A stretch of DNA of 64,000 nucleotides from Sulfurovum sp. (GTDB taxonomy: Bacteria; Campylobacterota; Campylobacteria; Campylobacterales; Sulfurovaceae). A program made the translations under genes and the position numbers. The notes beneath the pieces are model-generated. The model worked only from the letters and a program-made list of their open reading frames with translations, searched no databases and was not told the origin of the DNA. Location: assembly GCA_016744875.1 (NCBI GenBank), contig JADGDL010000005.1:5786-69785 (forward strand). Reading direction: 5' to 3'. Shown in pieces: positions 10,498 to 19,956 of this stretch; the stretch's first letter is position 1; every line of letters starts with the position of its first letter.

Positions 10498-11235
10498 ATG
10501 ATAGAACTTATACTTGTAGGTGTTTTTATCGGTACCATGGCAGGTTTTTTTGGTATTGGCGGGGGGATGATCCTCGTACCTATATTGTTAGTCCTTGGTT
10601 ATGATATAAAAGTTGCTATCGGTATCTCTATCATACAAATGGTCTTTTCTTCTATATTTGGTTCTTACCTCAATCACAAAAAAGGTTCACTGATCATAGG
10701 TGAGGGTGTTTTTGTGGGTTTAGGTGGTTTTGTCGGTGGATATATCGGCGGTTATGTCACACATTATGTCTCTGATACTGTTTTACAAGGTCTTTTCTTC
10801 TCCATACTTCTTTTTGCTCTTTTCAGACTCTTCTTTTCTCAAAATCATGAGGATGACACCCAAACTAAATCACTCAGTAGAGCACTTTTGTTTAGTATAG
10901 GTATCGGGATTGGTATATTTTCCATTACATTGGGGATCGGCGGGTCTATTATTTTAACACCGCTTTTGGTCGGATTACTACATTACCCGCTCAAAAAAGC
11001 AGTCAGTGCCGGATTATTTTTTGTTGTATTTTCTTCTATCGCAGGAATGATGAGCCGTTTAAGTACCGGGACCATTGATTTTAGTAATGGACTGATCGTG
11101 GCGATTGCTTCACTTTTGGGTGTCGCTTTGGGTATTTGGCTTAAAGACCATGTAAACTCAAAAAATCATAAAATGGCATTGATGTTACTTTATATATTTG
11201 CCCTTGTAATGCTTGTAAAAAAGATTTGGTTTTAA
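10498..11235 (+). CDS. sulfite exporter TauE/SafE family protein
   Basis: Membrane protein of 245 aa with about eight hydrophobic segments in two similar halves, each beginning with a Gly-rich helix (FFGIGGGMILVPILL near residue 17 and TLGIGGSIILTPLLVGLL near residue 142), the TauE/SafE (DUF81) signature. Members export sulfite or organosulfur anions or act in cytochrome oxidase assembly; the substrate here cannot be told. GAGGAAAT lies just before the ATG, with a TATACT-like -10 further upstream. Confidence 0.85.
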   Translation: MIELILVGVFIGTMAGFFGIGGGMILVPILLVLGYDIKVAIGISIIQMVFSSIFGSYLNHKKGSLIIGEGVFVGLGGFVGGYIGGYVTHYVSDTVLQGLFFSILLFALFRLFFSQNHEDDTQTKSLSRALLFSIGIGIGIFSITLGIGGSIILTPLLVGLLHYPLKKAVSAGLFFVVFSSIAGMMSRLSTGTIDFSNGLIVAIASLLGVALGIWLKDHVNSKNHKMALMLLYIFALVMLVKKIWF

Positions 11236-11322
11236 TTTTAGAGGTACCCTTTAGAGATAACTTTATGGGTATCAATGATACTTTGTTGTAAAATATCGAA
11301 TATTTAACAGAATGAGAGAACA

Positions 11323-14148
11323 ATGGCAGTAAAAAAGCAAGATATGATACATGTATATGGTGCAAAAGAGAATAACTTAAAAAATATAGATATAACCATC
11401 CCTAAAAATAAATTGGTAGTGGTCACAGGTATCTCTGGTTCTGGAAAATCTACTTTGGCTTTTTCTACCCTTTATGCTGAAGGGCAACGCCGTTACATAG
11501 AGTCTCTCTCCTCTTATGCCAGACAATTTTTAGGTCGTGTAGGTAAACCTGATGTGGATAAGATAGAAGGGCTTACCCCTGCCATCGCCATAGACCAGAA
11601 AACAACGTCTAAGAACCCGCGCTCTACAGTGGGAACGATCACAGAAATTTATGACTACCTGAGATTACTTTTTTCTCGTGTGGGTGAACAGCACTGTCAT
11701 GAATGTGGTAAGCCTATCTCTTCTATGTCTGCTTCAGACATTATCGAAGAGGTACTAAAGTTGCCAAATGGGGCAAAGCTTGTTATCATGGCGCCTTTGG
11801 TGAAAGAGAAAAAAGGTACTTTTGCAGATATGCTTGAATCCTTACGTCATAAAGGGTATGTACGTGCCATGATAGACGGTGTGATGGTACGTTTAGATGA
11901 TGAGATAGAACTTTCAAAGACTAAAAAACATACCATTAAAGTGGTAGTGGACAGGGTAGTTGTTAAAGAAGAGAGTCGTGATCGTATAGGGCAGGATGTT
12001 GAAAAAGCACTGAAAGAATCTTATGGTGAGATGGAGATAGAGGTGCTGAACTATGAAGAGGTTGATTTTGAACGCCAGCATATGCATTACTCTGAACATC
12101 TAGCATGTTTTGATTGTAAACTCTCTTTTGAACCGCTTGAACCGGTAAGTTTTTCGTTTAACTCACCAAAGGGGGCTTGTCCTACCTGTGATGGATTGGG
12201 TATCCGTTATGCCATAGACCTTAAAAAAGTGATAGATCAGGAACTTTGTATCGACAAAGGTGCTGTAAAGATCATGTATGGGTTTAATAAAAGCTATTAT
12301 ACGAAGTTCCTTAATGCTTTTTGTGAACAAAATGACATAAACATTAAAACACCGTATGGTGAACTTGAGTCCCATCTGCAAAAAGCTATACTCTATGGTA
12401 ATGGCGGTACAGTAGACTTTACATGGAAACGACACAAGCTCAAACGTGAATGGCCGGGCGTAGTTAAGTTTGCACATGATATGTTCAAAGATGAGAAAGA
12501 TCTCTCAGAGTACATGACAGAAAAAGTGTGTGATAAATGTGATGGTCACCGTCTGAGACCACGTTCTTTAGCTGTCAAGATAGAAGGTAAAAATATCGCA
12601 GATATCATCGATATGCCTATAGAAAAATCTTATGCACTCTTTTCAGATGAAGAAAGCTTTTCACATTTGACAGAACAACAAAAAATGATAGCCGAGTCCA
12701 TACTAAAAGAGCTATATGAGAGACTTTACTTTTTACATGATGTAGGGTTGGGGTATATTACTTTAAGCCGTGATGCAAGAAGTATCTCCGGTGGGGAAGC
12801 ACAGCGTATACGTATTGCTTCTCAGATAGGTTCAGGACTTACGGGAGTGATGTATGTACTTGATGAACCAAGTATCGGGCTGCATGAACGTGACACGATG
12901 AAGCTCATTCGTACATTGAACTCTTTACGTGATAAGGGTAACTCGGTGATAGTAGTTGAGCATGATAAAGAGACTATTTTGGCAGCTGACTACATCATAG
13001 ACATTGGTCCTGGAGCAGGAGAATTTGGTGGTGAAGTGGTTTTTGCCGGAGATGCCAAGAAACTTGCGAAGGCAAAGACTTTAACTGCTGATTATATGTA
13101 TGGTAAAAAAGATATAACTTACTCTCATGATAACCTTCAAAAAGAGTGGATAGAGATAAAGAATGTAACACTGAACAATATAGAAAAACTCGATACAAAG
13201 ATACCTCTGCAAAACTTTGTATGTATCACCGGAGTGAGTGGGTCTGGTAAATCATCGTTGATCCTTCAAACACTGTTACCAGTAGCAAGAGAGTTACTTA
13301 ATCGTGCTAAAAAGGTCAATAAAGTAGATGGTGTTGAGATCACCGGCTTAGAGAAGCTTGATAAAGTGATCTATCTGGATCAAAGTCCTATAGGACGAAC
13401 TCCACGTTCAAATCCTGCTACCTATACAGGTATCATGGATGAGATCCGTAAACTGTTCGCTCAGACGAAAGAAGCAGAACTGCGTGGTTACAAGATAGGA
13501 CGTTTTTCTTTTAATGTAAAAGGCGGACGCTGTGAAAAGTGTCAGGGTGACGGACAGATAAAGATAGAGATGCATTTCCTTCCTGATGTACTTGTAAGCT
13601 GTGATGCCTGTGACGGTACACGTTACAATGCGCAGACAAGAGAAGTCCTCTATAAAGGTAAATCTATAGCAGATGTACTTGCTATGTCAGTTGGGGAAGC
13701 ACTGGAATTCTTTAAAGCTATTCCGATGATAGCCGTGAAGTTGAAGACACTTACAGATGTTGGACTTGATTACATTACTTTAGGACAAAATGCAACCACC
13801 GTCTCAGGAGGTGAAGCACAGCGTATCAAACTCTCCAAAGAGTTAAGCCGTAAAGATACGGGTCAAACACTCTACATATTGGATGAACCAACTACAGGGC
13901 TTCACTTTGCCGATGTAGATAGATTGACAGGTGTGCTACATCACTTGGTGGAACTTGGTAACTCTGTAGTGGTCATAGAACACAATCTCGATATGGTTAA
14001 AAATGCGGATTACATCATAGATATGGGACCTGAAGGTGGAAATAAAGGTGGACTTATTATTGCGGAAGGAAGTCCGGAGAAGTTGGCTGCTGAATTTAAA
14101 GAGACAGGGTCTTATACAGGTGAATATTTGGCTAAAGAGTTGAGTTAA
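11323..14148 (+). CDS. uvrA: excinuclease ABC subunit UvrA
   Basis: Damage-recognition ATPase of nucleotide excision repair. At 941 aa it is full length with two ABC ATPase modules. Walker A sites are at about residues 36-44 (GISGSGKST) and in the second half (GVSGSGKSSLI). Two signature motifs of the SGGEAQRI form are visible, and zinc-finger cysteines occur as CHECGKP, CPTCDGLG and CEKCQGDG/CDACDGTRY. GAGAG precedes the ATG. The DUF445 gene begins 2 bp after its stop, so the two likely share a transcript. Confidence 0.98.
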   Translation: MAVKKQDMIHVYGAKENNLKNIDITIPKNKLVVVTGISGSGKSTLAFSTLYAEGQRRYIESLSSYARQFLGRVGKPDVDKIEGLTPAIAIDQKTTSKNPRSTVGTITEIYDYLRLLFSRVGEQHCHECGKPISSMSASDIIEEVLKLPNGAKLVIMAPLVKEKKGTFADMLESLRHKGYVRAMIDGVMVRLDDEIELSKTKKHTIKVVVDRVVVKEESRDRIGQDVEKALKESYGEMEIEVLNYEEVDFERQHMHYSEHLACFDCKLSFEPLEPVSFSFNSPKGACPTCDGLGIRYAIDLKKVIDQELCIDKGAVKIMYGFNKSYYTKFLNAFCEQNDINIKTPYGELESHLQKAILYGNGGTVDFTWKRHKLKREWPGVVKFAHDMFKDEKDLSEYMTEKVCDKCDGHRLRPRSLAVKIEGKNIADIIDMPIEKSYALFSDEESFSHLTEQQKMIAESILKELYERLYFLHDVGLGYITLSRDARSISGGEAQRIRIASQIGSGLTGVMYVLDEPSIGLHERDTMKLIRTLNSLRDKGNSVIVVEHDKETILAADYIIDIGPGAGEFGGEVVFAGDAKKLAKAKTLTADYMYGKKDITYSHDNLQKEWIEIKNVTLNNIEKLDTKIPLQNFVCITGVSGSGKSSLILQTLLPVARELLNRAKKVNKVDGVEITGLEKLDKVIYLDQSPIGRTPRSNPATYTGIMDEIRKLFAQTKEAELRGYKIGRFSFNVKGGRCEKCQGDGQIKIEMHFLPDVLVSCDACDGTRYNAQTREVLYKGKSIADVLAMSVGEALEFFKAIPMIAVKLKTLTDVGLDYITLGQNATTVSGGEAQRIKLSKELSRKDTGQTLYILDEPTTGLHFADVDRLTGVLHHLVELGNSVVVIEHNLDMVKNADYIIDMGPEGGNKGGLIIAEGSPEKLAAEFKETGSYTGEYLAKELS

Positions 14149-14150
14149 GA

Positions 14151-14855
14151 ATGTCTAAGTCTCTTATAACTGATATTGTATCTATCGTGTTGATCGCAAC
14201 ATCATTTGTTGTGCCTTTGCCGTATCACAATGCATTGTTATATACAGGTTTATTTGCGCTTTCTGGTGCGCTAACCAACCAAATTGCTATTCATATGCTT
14301 TTTGAAAGAGTACCGTTACTCTATGGTTCTGGTGTGATTGAGAAGAATTTTACTACGTTTAAGGCATCCATACATACTATGATCATGAAACAGTTTTTTA
14401 CCAAAGAACAGCTTGGAGATTTTTTTGCAAAAGAGGAACAAAAGATAGATCTTGCACCCTTGGTAGACAGGGCTGACTTCTCACCAGCTTTTGATGCACT
14501 TTCTAAAACAGTGATGGAGTCTAAATTTGGTGGAGCCATTCAAATGTTTGGGGGTGAGGAAGCATTGGAAGATCTACGTGATCCTTTTTCAAGAAAACTA
14601 AAGTCTGCAGTGAGTTCCATCGTCTCATCATCTACATTTAAGACACAGGTAGACCATCATATCCAAAATTCTGCACTTAGTGATGATATGATCGCTTCTG
14701 TTGAAAGTCTCATCACAAAAAGACTGGACGAACTTACTCCAAAGATGGTCAAGGAGTTGATTCAGGAACTCATTAAAGAACACTTGGGGTGGTTAGTTGT
14801 CTGGGGTGGTGTCTTTGGTGGGCTCATAGGGCTTGTATCTTCGTTCATAATTTAG
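14151..14855 (+). CDS. DUF445 family membrane protein
   Basis: 234 aa with a hydrophobic hairpin at the N-terminus (about 8-45) and a single membrane segment at the very C-terminus (about 213-232), enclosing a helical soluble part. The segment GALTNQIAIHMLFERVPLLYG and the following FTTFK match the DUF445/YheB family. No biochemical role is established for the family that I can name. It starts 2 bp after uvrA, which suggests read-through expression rather than shared function. Confidence 0.75.
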   Translation: MSKSLITDIVSIVLIATSFVVPLPYHNALLYTGLFALSGALTNQIAIHMLFERVPLLYGSGVIEKNFTTFKASIHTMIMKQFFTKEQLGDFFAKEEQKIDLAPLVDRADFSPAFDALSKTVMESKFGGAIQMFGGEEALEDLRDPFSRKLKSAVSSIVSSSTFKTQVDHHIQNSALSDDMIASVESLITKRLDELTPKMVKELIQELIKEHLGWLVVWGGVFGGLIGLVSSFII

Positions 14856-15001
14856 TAATAGTATATCAAGAAGAATTTATTGCTTCTACTGGATTAGATA
14901 ATCTACTTTCCTGTTATGTAGGACTAATCCTATAGATTGAAGACTAAGTTTGTCAGTATAATTTCCCAATAGTATAGAAAACTAGACAAGAGGTTAAGGT
15001 T

Positions 15002-15469
15002 ATGACAAGAGCAGGAATACTCCAGGAAACAACAAAAGCAAAAATTGCCCATAAGCGTTGGGTTAAGAGAGCAGATCATTTGATCTCAGGATTACCTGTA
15101 GAAAAAGAATTTATTCCTTTAGAAGCTACAGAATGTGGTTTTGGTAAGTGGTTATATTCTCAGGGAACAAAATTAAGAATGATGGATTCTGCAAAAAATA
15201 TTATCGATGAAATTGAAGAACATCATGATGAACTTCATGCTACTTACAGTCAAATTTATAAAATATTTTTTATTACTCCTGAGAATAAAAGTTTTCTAAG
15301 TAAAGTGTTTACATTAAATAGCAAAAAAGTGTCTACTAAGGGTAGAGAAATGGCAAAATTATATTTTAGACAGATTGAGAGATCTTCAGATGAATTACTA
15401 AGTCTCTTAGATAAATTAGAAGAAGCAACTGTCCACTTAACATACGAACAACTTATTAGTGCAAAATAA
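15002..15469 (+). CDS. stand-alone CZB (chemoreceptor zinc-binding) domain protein
   Basis: 155 aa soluble helical protein. The CZB pattern is complete: His17 (AHKRW), Cys45 (ECGFGKW) and His75-x3-His79 (HHDELH), the 3His/1Cys zinc site known from chemoreceptors and diguanylate cyclases. No methyl-accepting, GGDEF or membrane segment is attached, so it may act in trans as a zinc or redox sensor. AGAGGTTAAGGTT precedes the ATG. The upstream 146 bp contain no other gene that I can see. Confidence 0.75.
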   Translation: MTRAGILQETTKAKIAHKRWVKRADHLISGLPVEKEFIPLEATECGFGKWLYSQGTKLRMMDSAKNIIDEIEEHHDELHATYSQIYKIFFITPENKSFLSKVFTLNSKKVSTKGREMAKLYFRQIERSSDELLSLLDKLEEATVHLTYEQLISAK

Positions 15470-15525
15470 ACAATAATTATGATCTAAAGGTACGATAGTT
15501 CCATTTATTTGGTAGGACTATATAT

Positions 15526-16095
15526 TTATTCATCCACGACTTTTTTTTGTGCTACCATAGAGGCTTTCATTGTTTTGGAACCATCATAATCTTCATCCCA
15601 CCATTCTTGTAGATGTATGAGGTCAAATCTATCATTAAAGGCAAGCTCAAGTTCACCAACTTCCAGTAAAAAAGTACGGTTTGATGGTATTTTACTATTA
15701 TCGGGGTGATAGAGATACGTTTCATATATAAATATGCCACCAACTCTCAGGGCTTTTTCTATCTGAGGAAAGAGTGAGCGTTCTAAAAAATATGTACAAA
15801 CGATGAGGTCATACTTATTCTCTTCAAGTGTATAGGTATCAAAGTCAACTTCTTTAGCATTAATATTTTCAAGGCCTTGAAGTGATTCTATGGCAGTAGA
15901 ACTGATGTCAAGTGCATCAACCTCAAAGCCCTCTGAAGCTAGATATTTACTATGTCTTCCCATACCACAAGCTATATCGAGTGCCTGTTTCCCCTTTGCT
16001 AACTTGGCATAATTTATAATGAGATCGATGGGAGTATTGGGAATGGGGGCAGTAAGATGTTTACTGTCCCATTTTTCTTTATCTTTTTGTGCCAT
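15526..16095 (-). CDS. class I SAM-dependent methyltransferase
   Basis: Rossmann-fold methyltransferase of about 189 aa resembling the TehB group. Motif I is LDIACGMGRHSKYLA, the acidic end of beta-2 is VDALDISS, and YDLIVCTYFLER is the motif-IV region. I prefer the start at 16095 (MAQKDKEKW): AAGG lies 6 nt upstream of it, while the ATG at 16110 has no ribosome site. Substrate unknown; TehB-type enzymes methylate tellurite or selenite. Divergent from xth. Confidence 0.8.
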   Translation of the reverse strand: MAQKDKEKWDSKHLTAPIPNTPIDLIINYAKLAKGKQALDIACGMGRHSKYLASEGFEVDALDISSTAIESLQGLENINAKEVDFDTYTLEENKYDLIVCTYFLERSLFPQIEKALRVGGIFIYETYLYHPDNSKIPSNRTFLLEVGELELAFNDRFDLIHLQEWWDEDYDGSKTMKASMVAQKKVVDE

Positions 16096-16153
16096 ATTTA
16101 GCCTTATCATAGTCTATTTTGATATTATTTTATCCAAATAACCAAGGATTTAT

Positions 16154-16924
16154 ATGGCAAACCTTACTTTTATATCATGGAATGTAAACGGCATCAGAGC
16201 AGTAGACAAAAAAGACGCACTAAAATGGATAGATGAAGAAAATGTAGATTTTTTAGGACTACAAGAGATCAAAGCAGAAGCGGACCAGATACCAGAAGGT
16301 ATTTTTGAGAGAAACTACAAGTTCCAAAGTATTAACTCCTCTTCAAACAAGGGGCAGTCAGGTGTTGCACTTTATACAGATATGAAAGGTGAAGCATCTT
16401 CATGTGATCATGTGGATATCTTGGATGAAGGGCGTATTAATGAGTATCATTTTGGAGATATAGCGTATTTTAACGTTTACTTTCCAAATGGACAGAGAAA
16501 TGACGAACGTTTAGTATATAAAATGGCATTTTATGACCGTTTTTTAGAGCACATTTTAGATTTGCGTAAACAGGGTAAGTCCATTGTTGTCTGTGGTGAT
16601 GTAAACACAGCTCACCATCCCATAGACCTGGCACGTCCAAAAGCCAATGAAAAAACATCAGGTTTTTTACCTATGGAACGTGAGTGGCAAGATAAATTGC
16701 TCGCTTCAGGGTTTATAGATACTTTTAGACATGTACATGGTGACATAGTGGACCGATACAGCTGGTGGTCGTACCGAGCTGCAGCAAGAAAGAACAATGT
16801 CGGCTGGCGTATAGATTATTTCTATGTATCAGATGATCTACAAGATAAGATCGTAGATGCAGATATTCTGGATCAAGTGATGGGTTCTGACCACTGTCCT
16901 GTCAAACTTGTGTTGGAGATTTAA
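16154..16924 (+). CDS. xth: exodeoxyribonuclease III / AP endonuclease
   Basis: Mg-dependent endonuclease/exonuclease/phosphatase-fold enzyme of base excision repair. The 256 aa contain ISWNVNGIRA at the start, LGLQEIKAE (metal-binding Glu), GDVNTAHHPIDLA (catalytic Asp/Asn), SWWSYR and a C-terminal GSDHCPVKLVL with the catalytic Asp-His pair. AAGGA lies before the ATG. The 3' end overlaps the convergent ankyrin gene by 4 nt. Confidence 0.95.
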   Translation: MANLTFISWNVNGIRAVDKKDALKWIDEENVDFLGLQEIKAEADQIPEGIFERNYKFQSINSSSNKGQSGVALYTDMKGEASSCDHVDILDEGRINEYHFGDIAYFNVYFPNGQRNDERLVYKMAFYDRFLEHILDLRKQGKSIVVCGDVNTAHHPIDLARPKANEKTSGFLPMEREWQDKLLASGFIDTFRHVHGDIVDRYSWWSYRAAARKNNVGWRIDYFYVSDDLQDKIVDADILDQVMGSDHCPVKLVLEI

Positions 16925-17379
16925 TCCAAAAACGCTAAAAATGCCTCTTGTCCAAATTTCATTGCCATCATTTTAGCGTTAACACCCCTTTTATTGGCAA
17001 TGCCCTGATCACATCCTTTTTCAACGAGTATTTTCCCAAAGGTTACTTTACCATCGATCACAGCTTCCATAAGTGGTGTCCAACCTACGGCATCTGTGAA
17101 GTTTATATTTGCACCTTGGTCTATGAGGTAGTTAAAGATCTCTAACTGCTCATAACGAATGGCATTGTGGAGTAAAGATGAACCGAAGTCGCCTTCTTCT
17201 GCACTGTTTACATCGTAACCTGATTCTATAAGTGTATTTAAAGTCTCTTTGTCACCATTTTTAATGAGATGCGCTACTACCTTAAATGTATCTATCGAAC
17301 CCTCAAATCCTGCATTTTTAAGCATATCAGTTTTGTCTGAGAGCGATGGATATTGATTTGTAAATTCTTCCAGTGTCAT
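16921..17379 (-). CDS. ankyrin repeat protein
   Basis: 152 aa, no signal peptide or membrane segment. About three to four ankyrin repeats can be read from residue 45 on, with the typical LLHNAIRYEQLEIFNYLIDQGANINF and GWTPLMEAVIDGKVTFGKILVEKGC spacing of 33 residues, split here over several helices. Ankyrin proteins bind other proteins; the partner is unknown. AAGGA precedes the ATG, and a TATAAT lies about 20 nt further upstream. Confidence 0.85.
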   Translation of the reverse strand: MTLEEFTNQYPSLSDKTDMLKNAGFEGSIDTFKVVAHLIKNGDKETLNTLIESGYDVNSAEEGDFGSSLLHNAIRYEQLEIFNYLIDQGANINFTDAVGWTPLMEAVIDGKVTFGKILVEKGCDQGIANKRGVNAKMMAMKFGQEAFLAFLD

Positions 17380-17425
17380 AGTATTCCTTATTGAATTGAT
17401 AGAGTATTATAACGTAAATAGATGT

Positions 17426-17680
17426 TCAGGTTTTTGTTACATGCCACCCTTTTTCATAAGGGCATGGATATACTTGGAGTGATATATTTTTTGATGCGAG
17501 AATGTACTCGATCTCTTTTTGAGAAGTGTAGAGGTATTTACTTTCTCCAGATGAGTCCTTACAGGTACAATAATTCTTTTCTTGATCTGTTTCAGCGTTA
17601 AAAAAATGAGGTTTCTTTTGGGTATGTGATAGACGACTTTTTAAAGTTTTTAAAGTTTTTAAAAAGTCTGAGTGTTTCAT
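17426..17680 (-). CDS. small hypothetical protein (84 aa)
   Basis: I do not recognise this family. The N-terminal 30 residues are Lys-rich and helical ([11 protein letters not shown]); the C-terminal half has a Cys-x-Cys (NYCTCKDSSG) and a YPCPYEKGWHVTK ending, which could form a small metal site with three cysteines and a histidine. It starts 5 bp after the DUF1456 gene on the same strand, so the pair may be co-translated. Coding probability rests on that spacing and on the non-random Cys/aromatic pattern. Confidence 0.6.
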   Translation of the reverse strand: MKHSDFLKTLKTLKSRLSHTQKKPHFFNAETDQEKNYCTCKDSSGESKYLYTSQKEIEYILASKNISLQVYPCPYEKGWHVTKT

Positions 17681-17685
17681 GGGTA

Positions 17686-18165
17686 CTAGATTTCTTCTCC
17701 AGTATAATAAAATTCATCTAAGCCCTCTAAAAATGCCATGAGTAATTCATCTGAACAGGCTTTAAAGTTTTTATGTCCTTCTTTTCTAAAGAGAGATGCA
17801 AGTTGTTGTTTGCTGAGTTCTATATCTGCCAAACCAAAAATGATCTCTGTTTCTGACTCTTTAAGCTCTAGTGCGATACGAAGTTTTTTGAGTATCAGAT
17901 TATTTGTTAGTTCTACTGCTTCGGCTTCACTTTTCTTTTTTGGAGATGGACCTCTTTTTAGTGTTACAAGACCATCTAGAAACAGACCTAACTCTTCATA
18001 TGTGCAAAGCATAAACCCATCATCTTGACGACGTTTAAGAAGTGATTCTAAGTATGAAGGTTCCATTTTGTACTCTTCAAGCGTATAGGCGTTTATCATC
18101 TCTTCTATGGAGAGACTAAGAGCTTTTTTAATGCGGAAGAGTATTTCATTGGTTGAGATGAGCAT
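17686..18165 (-). CDS. DUF1456 family protein (YehS-like)
   Basis: About 159 aa in two similar halves, each with a helical NxxLxxxRxAL-like start (NEILFRIKKALSLS near residue 5; NNLILKKLRIALELK in the second half) and a following acidic helix, the DUF1456 duplication. Start set at 18165: its ATG is 1 nt after the stop of the DUF302 gene and AAGGTG lies about 9 nt upstream; a longer reading into the neighbouring gene would add 20 residues of a different frame. Function not established. Confidence 0.75.
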   Translation of the reverse strand: MLISTNEILFRIKKALSLSIEEMINAYTLEEYKMEPSYLESLLKRRQDDGFMLCTYEELGLFLDGLVTLKRGPSPKKKSEAEAVELTNNLILKKLRIALELKESETEIIFGLADIELSKQQLASLFRKEGHKNFKACSDELLMAFLEGLDEFYYTGEEI

Positions 18166-18166
18166 A

Positions 18167-18646
18167 TTATTTAGCACCTTCTTTTTCATTTGTGGCAGTT
18201 TTTTCAGCCAAATTAGCCAAGGCATTTTTTGCTTTTTGTAGTATATTCAAACAGTTTTTATTTTTGATATTATGTTTGAGAGACCAGTATTCAGGGTTGG
18301 TGTATGTAATGGTCGTGATACCTTCATAATCTGTACTAAAGAGCATACGTAAAGGAAGATCAAGTCCCATAGAAGGGTTACAGTTCATTAACACAGTTCC
18401 CATTTTAGGGTTACCAAAAACGACTACCGTTTCGGGTTTTAAATCCATCTTTACATTTTTGGCATTGGCTTGATGGTCTATGGTACTAAAATGTACTAGG
18501 CCTTGAGACTTGATAAGCTTTTCAAGTTTAGCTACAGATGTTTTATGGTCATTTTGGCTCACAACCGTGTTAAGAAAAGTACCTTTTTTACTGTCACAAC
18601 CAGTGAGAACAAATACGATTAAAGCAAGCAATAATAATTTTTTCAT
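18167..18646 (-). CDS. DUF302 domain lipoprotein
   Basis: 159 aa. Signal peptide with lipobox LTGC (Cys17), so a predicted lipoprotein facing the periplasm. The rest matches the DUF302 fold: TVVSQNDHKTSVAKLEKLIKSQGL at the start, VVVFGNPKMGTVLM and LDLPLRMLF, which are conserved in this family. It sits 11 bp downstream of ychF on the same strand and 1 nt upstream of DUF1456. No function is known for DUF302; it is often near redox or sulfur genes. Confidence 0.8.
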   Translation of the reverse strand: MKKLLLLALIVFVLTGCDSKKGTFLNTVVSQNDHKTSVAKLEKLIKSQGLVHFSTIDHQANAKNVKMDLKPETVVVFGNPKMGTVLMNCNPSMGLDLPLRMLFSTDYEGITTITYTNPEYWSLKHNIKNKNCLNILQKAKNALANLAEKTATNEKEGAK

Positions 18647-18657
18647 GTTAGAACCTT

Positions 18658-19761
18658 TTATACGTTAAATCTAAAGTGCATCACATCACCATCTTGGACG
18701 ATGTACTCTTTACCTTCAAGTCTGTTCTTCCCGGCATCTTTCGCACCAGTTTCACCATTACATGCAATGTAGTCATTATAAGATATGACTTCTGCACGGA
18801 TGAAGCCTTTTTCAAAGTCATTATGAATAGCTGCAGCAGCTTTTGGTGCAGTAGTGTTTTTGCGTATGGTCCATGCACGTACTTCTTTTACACCTGCAGT
18901 AAAGTAGCTCATGAGACCCAGTTTATCAAATCCTTTGTGAATGATCTGCTCTAGTCCAGATTCAGTTACGCCAAGATCAGCAAGCATTTCATCTCTCTCA
19001 TCATCATCAAAGTCTACCATGTCTTCTTCTACTTTGGCACAGAGTTTAATAACTTCAGAGTCTCGTTCATCCGCATAGGCTTTGAGTTTTTGTACATATT
19101 CGTTATCTTCACTGAGTCCATCTTCATCTACATTTGCACCGTAGATTATAGGTTTGGATGTAAGTAGACGTAACTCTTTATTCATCGCTACAAACCCGTC
19201 AGATGCAATGTCTTCAAAAGTAGAAACCGGTGCATCATTTTCTATATGCGCAAGCAGTGCTTCAGCAACTTCTAGTTGCTCTTTTGCCTCTTTGTCATTT
19301 CCTCTGGCTTTTTTCTTAAGCATCTCTATACGTTTAAGTACTGCATCGATATCAGCAAACAAAAGCTCTTGCTCGATGATCTCAACATCACGTATAGGGT
19401 CTATGCTTCCTTCTGTGTGAACGATGTTCTCATCTTGGAAACATCTTACGATGTGTAAGATTACTTCTGTCTCACGAATGTTGCCTAAAAATTTATTTCC
19501 AAGACCTTCACCTTTACTTGCCCCGGCTACAAGTCCTGCAATGTCTACAAAGTCCAGTGTAGAGTGTTGTATCTTTTCAGGGTTAACGATCTTAGCAAGT
19601 TCCTCTAGTCTTTTGTCAGGTACGGGTACTATAGCTTTATTTGGTTCTATAGTACAAAAAGGGTAGTTCGCACTCTCTGCATTTTGTGCTTTTGTCAATG
19701 CGTTAAAAGTTGTAGATTTTCCTACATTTGGTAGTCCAACAAGTCCGATGCCTAATCCCAT
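18658..19761 (-). CDS. ychF: redox-regulated ATPase YchF (Obg-type)
   Basis: OBG-superfamily P-loop protein that hydrolyses ATP rather than GTP in characterised members and binds ribosomes. At 367 aa it is full length: GLVGLPNVGKSTTFNAL at residues 5-21, DFVDIAGLVAGASKGEGLG switch II, NVDEDG in place of the guanine-specific NKxD motif, a helical-hairpin insertion, and a C-terminal TGS domain. Its usual Campylobacterota neighbour pepA is here 1.8 kb away, separated by the antiporter gene. Confidence 0.95.
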   Translation of the reverse strand: MGLGIGLVGLPNVGKSTTFNALTKAQNAESANYPFCTIEPNKAIVPVPDKRLEELAKIVNPEKIQHSTLDFVDIAGLVAGASKGEGLGNKFLGNIRETEVILHIVRCFQDENIVHTEGSIDPIRDVEIIEQELLFADIDAVLKRIEMLKKKARGNDKEAKEQLEVAEALLAHIENDAPVSTFEDIASDGFVAMNKELRLLTSKPIIYGANVDEDGLSEDNEYVQKLKAYADERDSEVIKLCAKVEEDMVDFDDDERDEMLADLGVTESGLEQIIHKGFDKLGLMSYFTAGVKEVRAWTIRKNTTAPKAAAAIHNDFEKGFIRAEVISYNDYIACNGETGAKDAGKNRLEGKEYIVQDGDVMHFRFNV

Positions 19762-19956
19762 GGTATTCCTTAAGTATTATATGTATTATCGCGATTTTAC
19801 CAAAATATTGGTGAAGAGGGGGTTAGTTGATGGCAGATGTGATTTTATAGATTATAATTAAAGATGAATTATGTAAAAATTGCTTATTTTACATACAGTT
19901 TTAGATATTATTAATGCATAAAAATATATACAATAAAGAAAAACGGGATAGAAGAA

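Noticed and set aside
14856..15001. TAGGA/TCCTA hairpin in the DUF445-CZB gap as a regulatory RNA
   Set aside because: Five base pairs, no conserved neighbours and no terminator features; likely chance.
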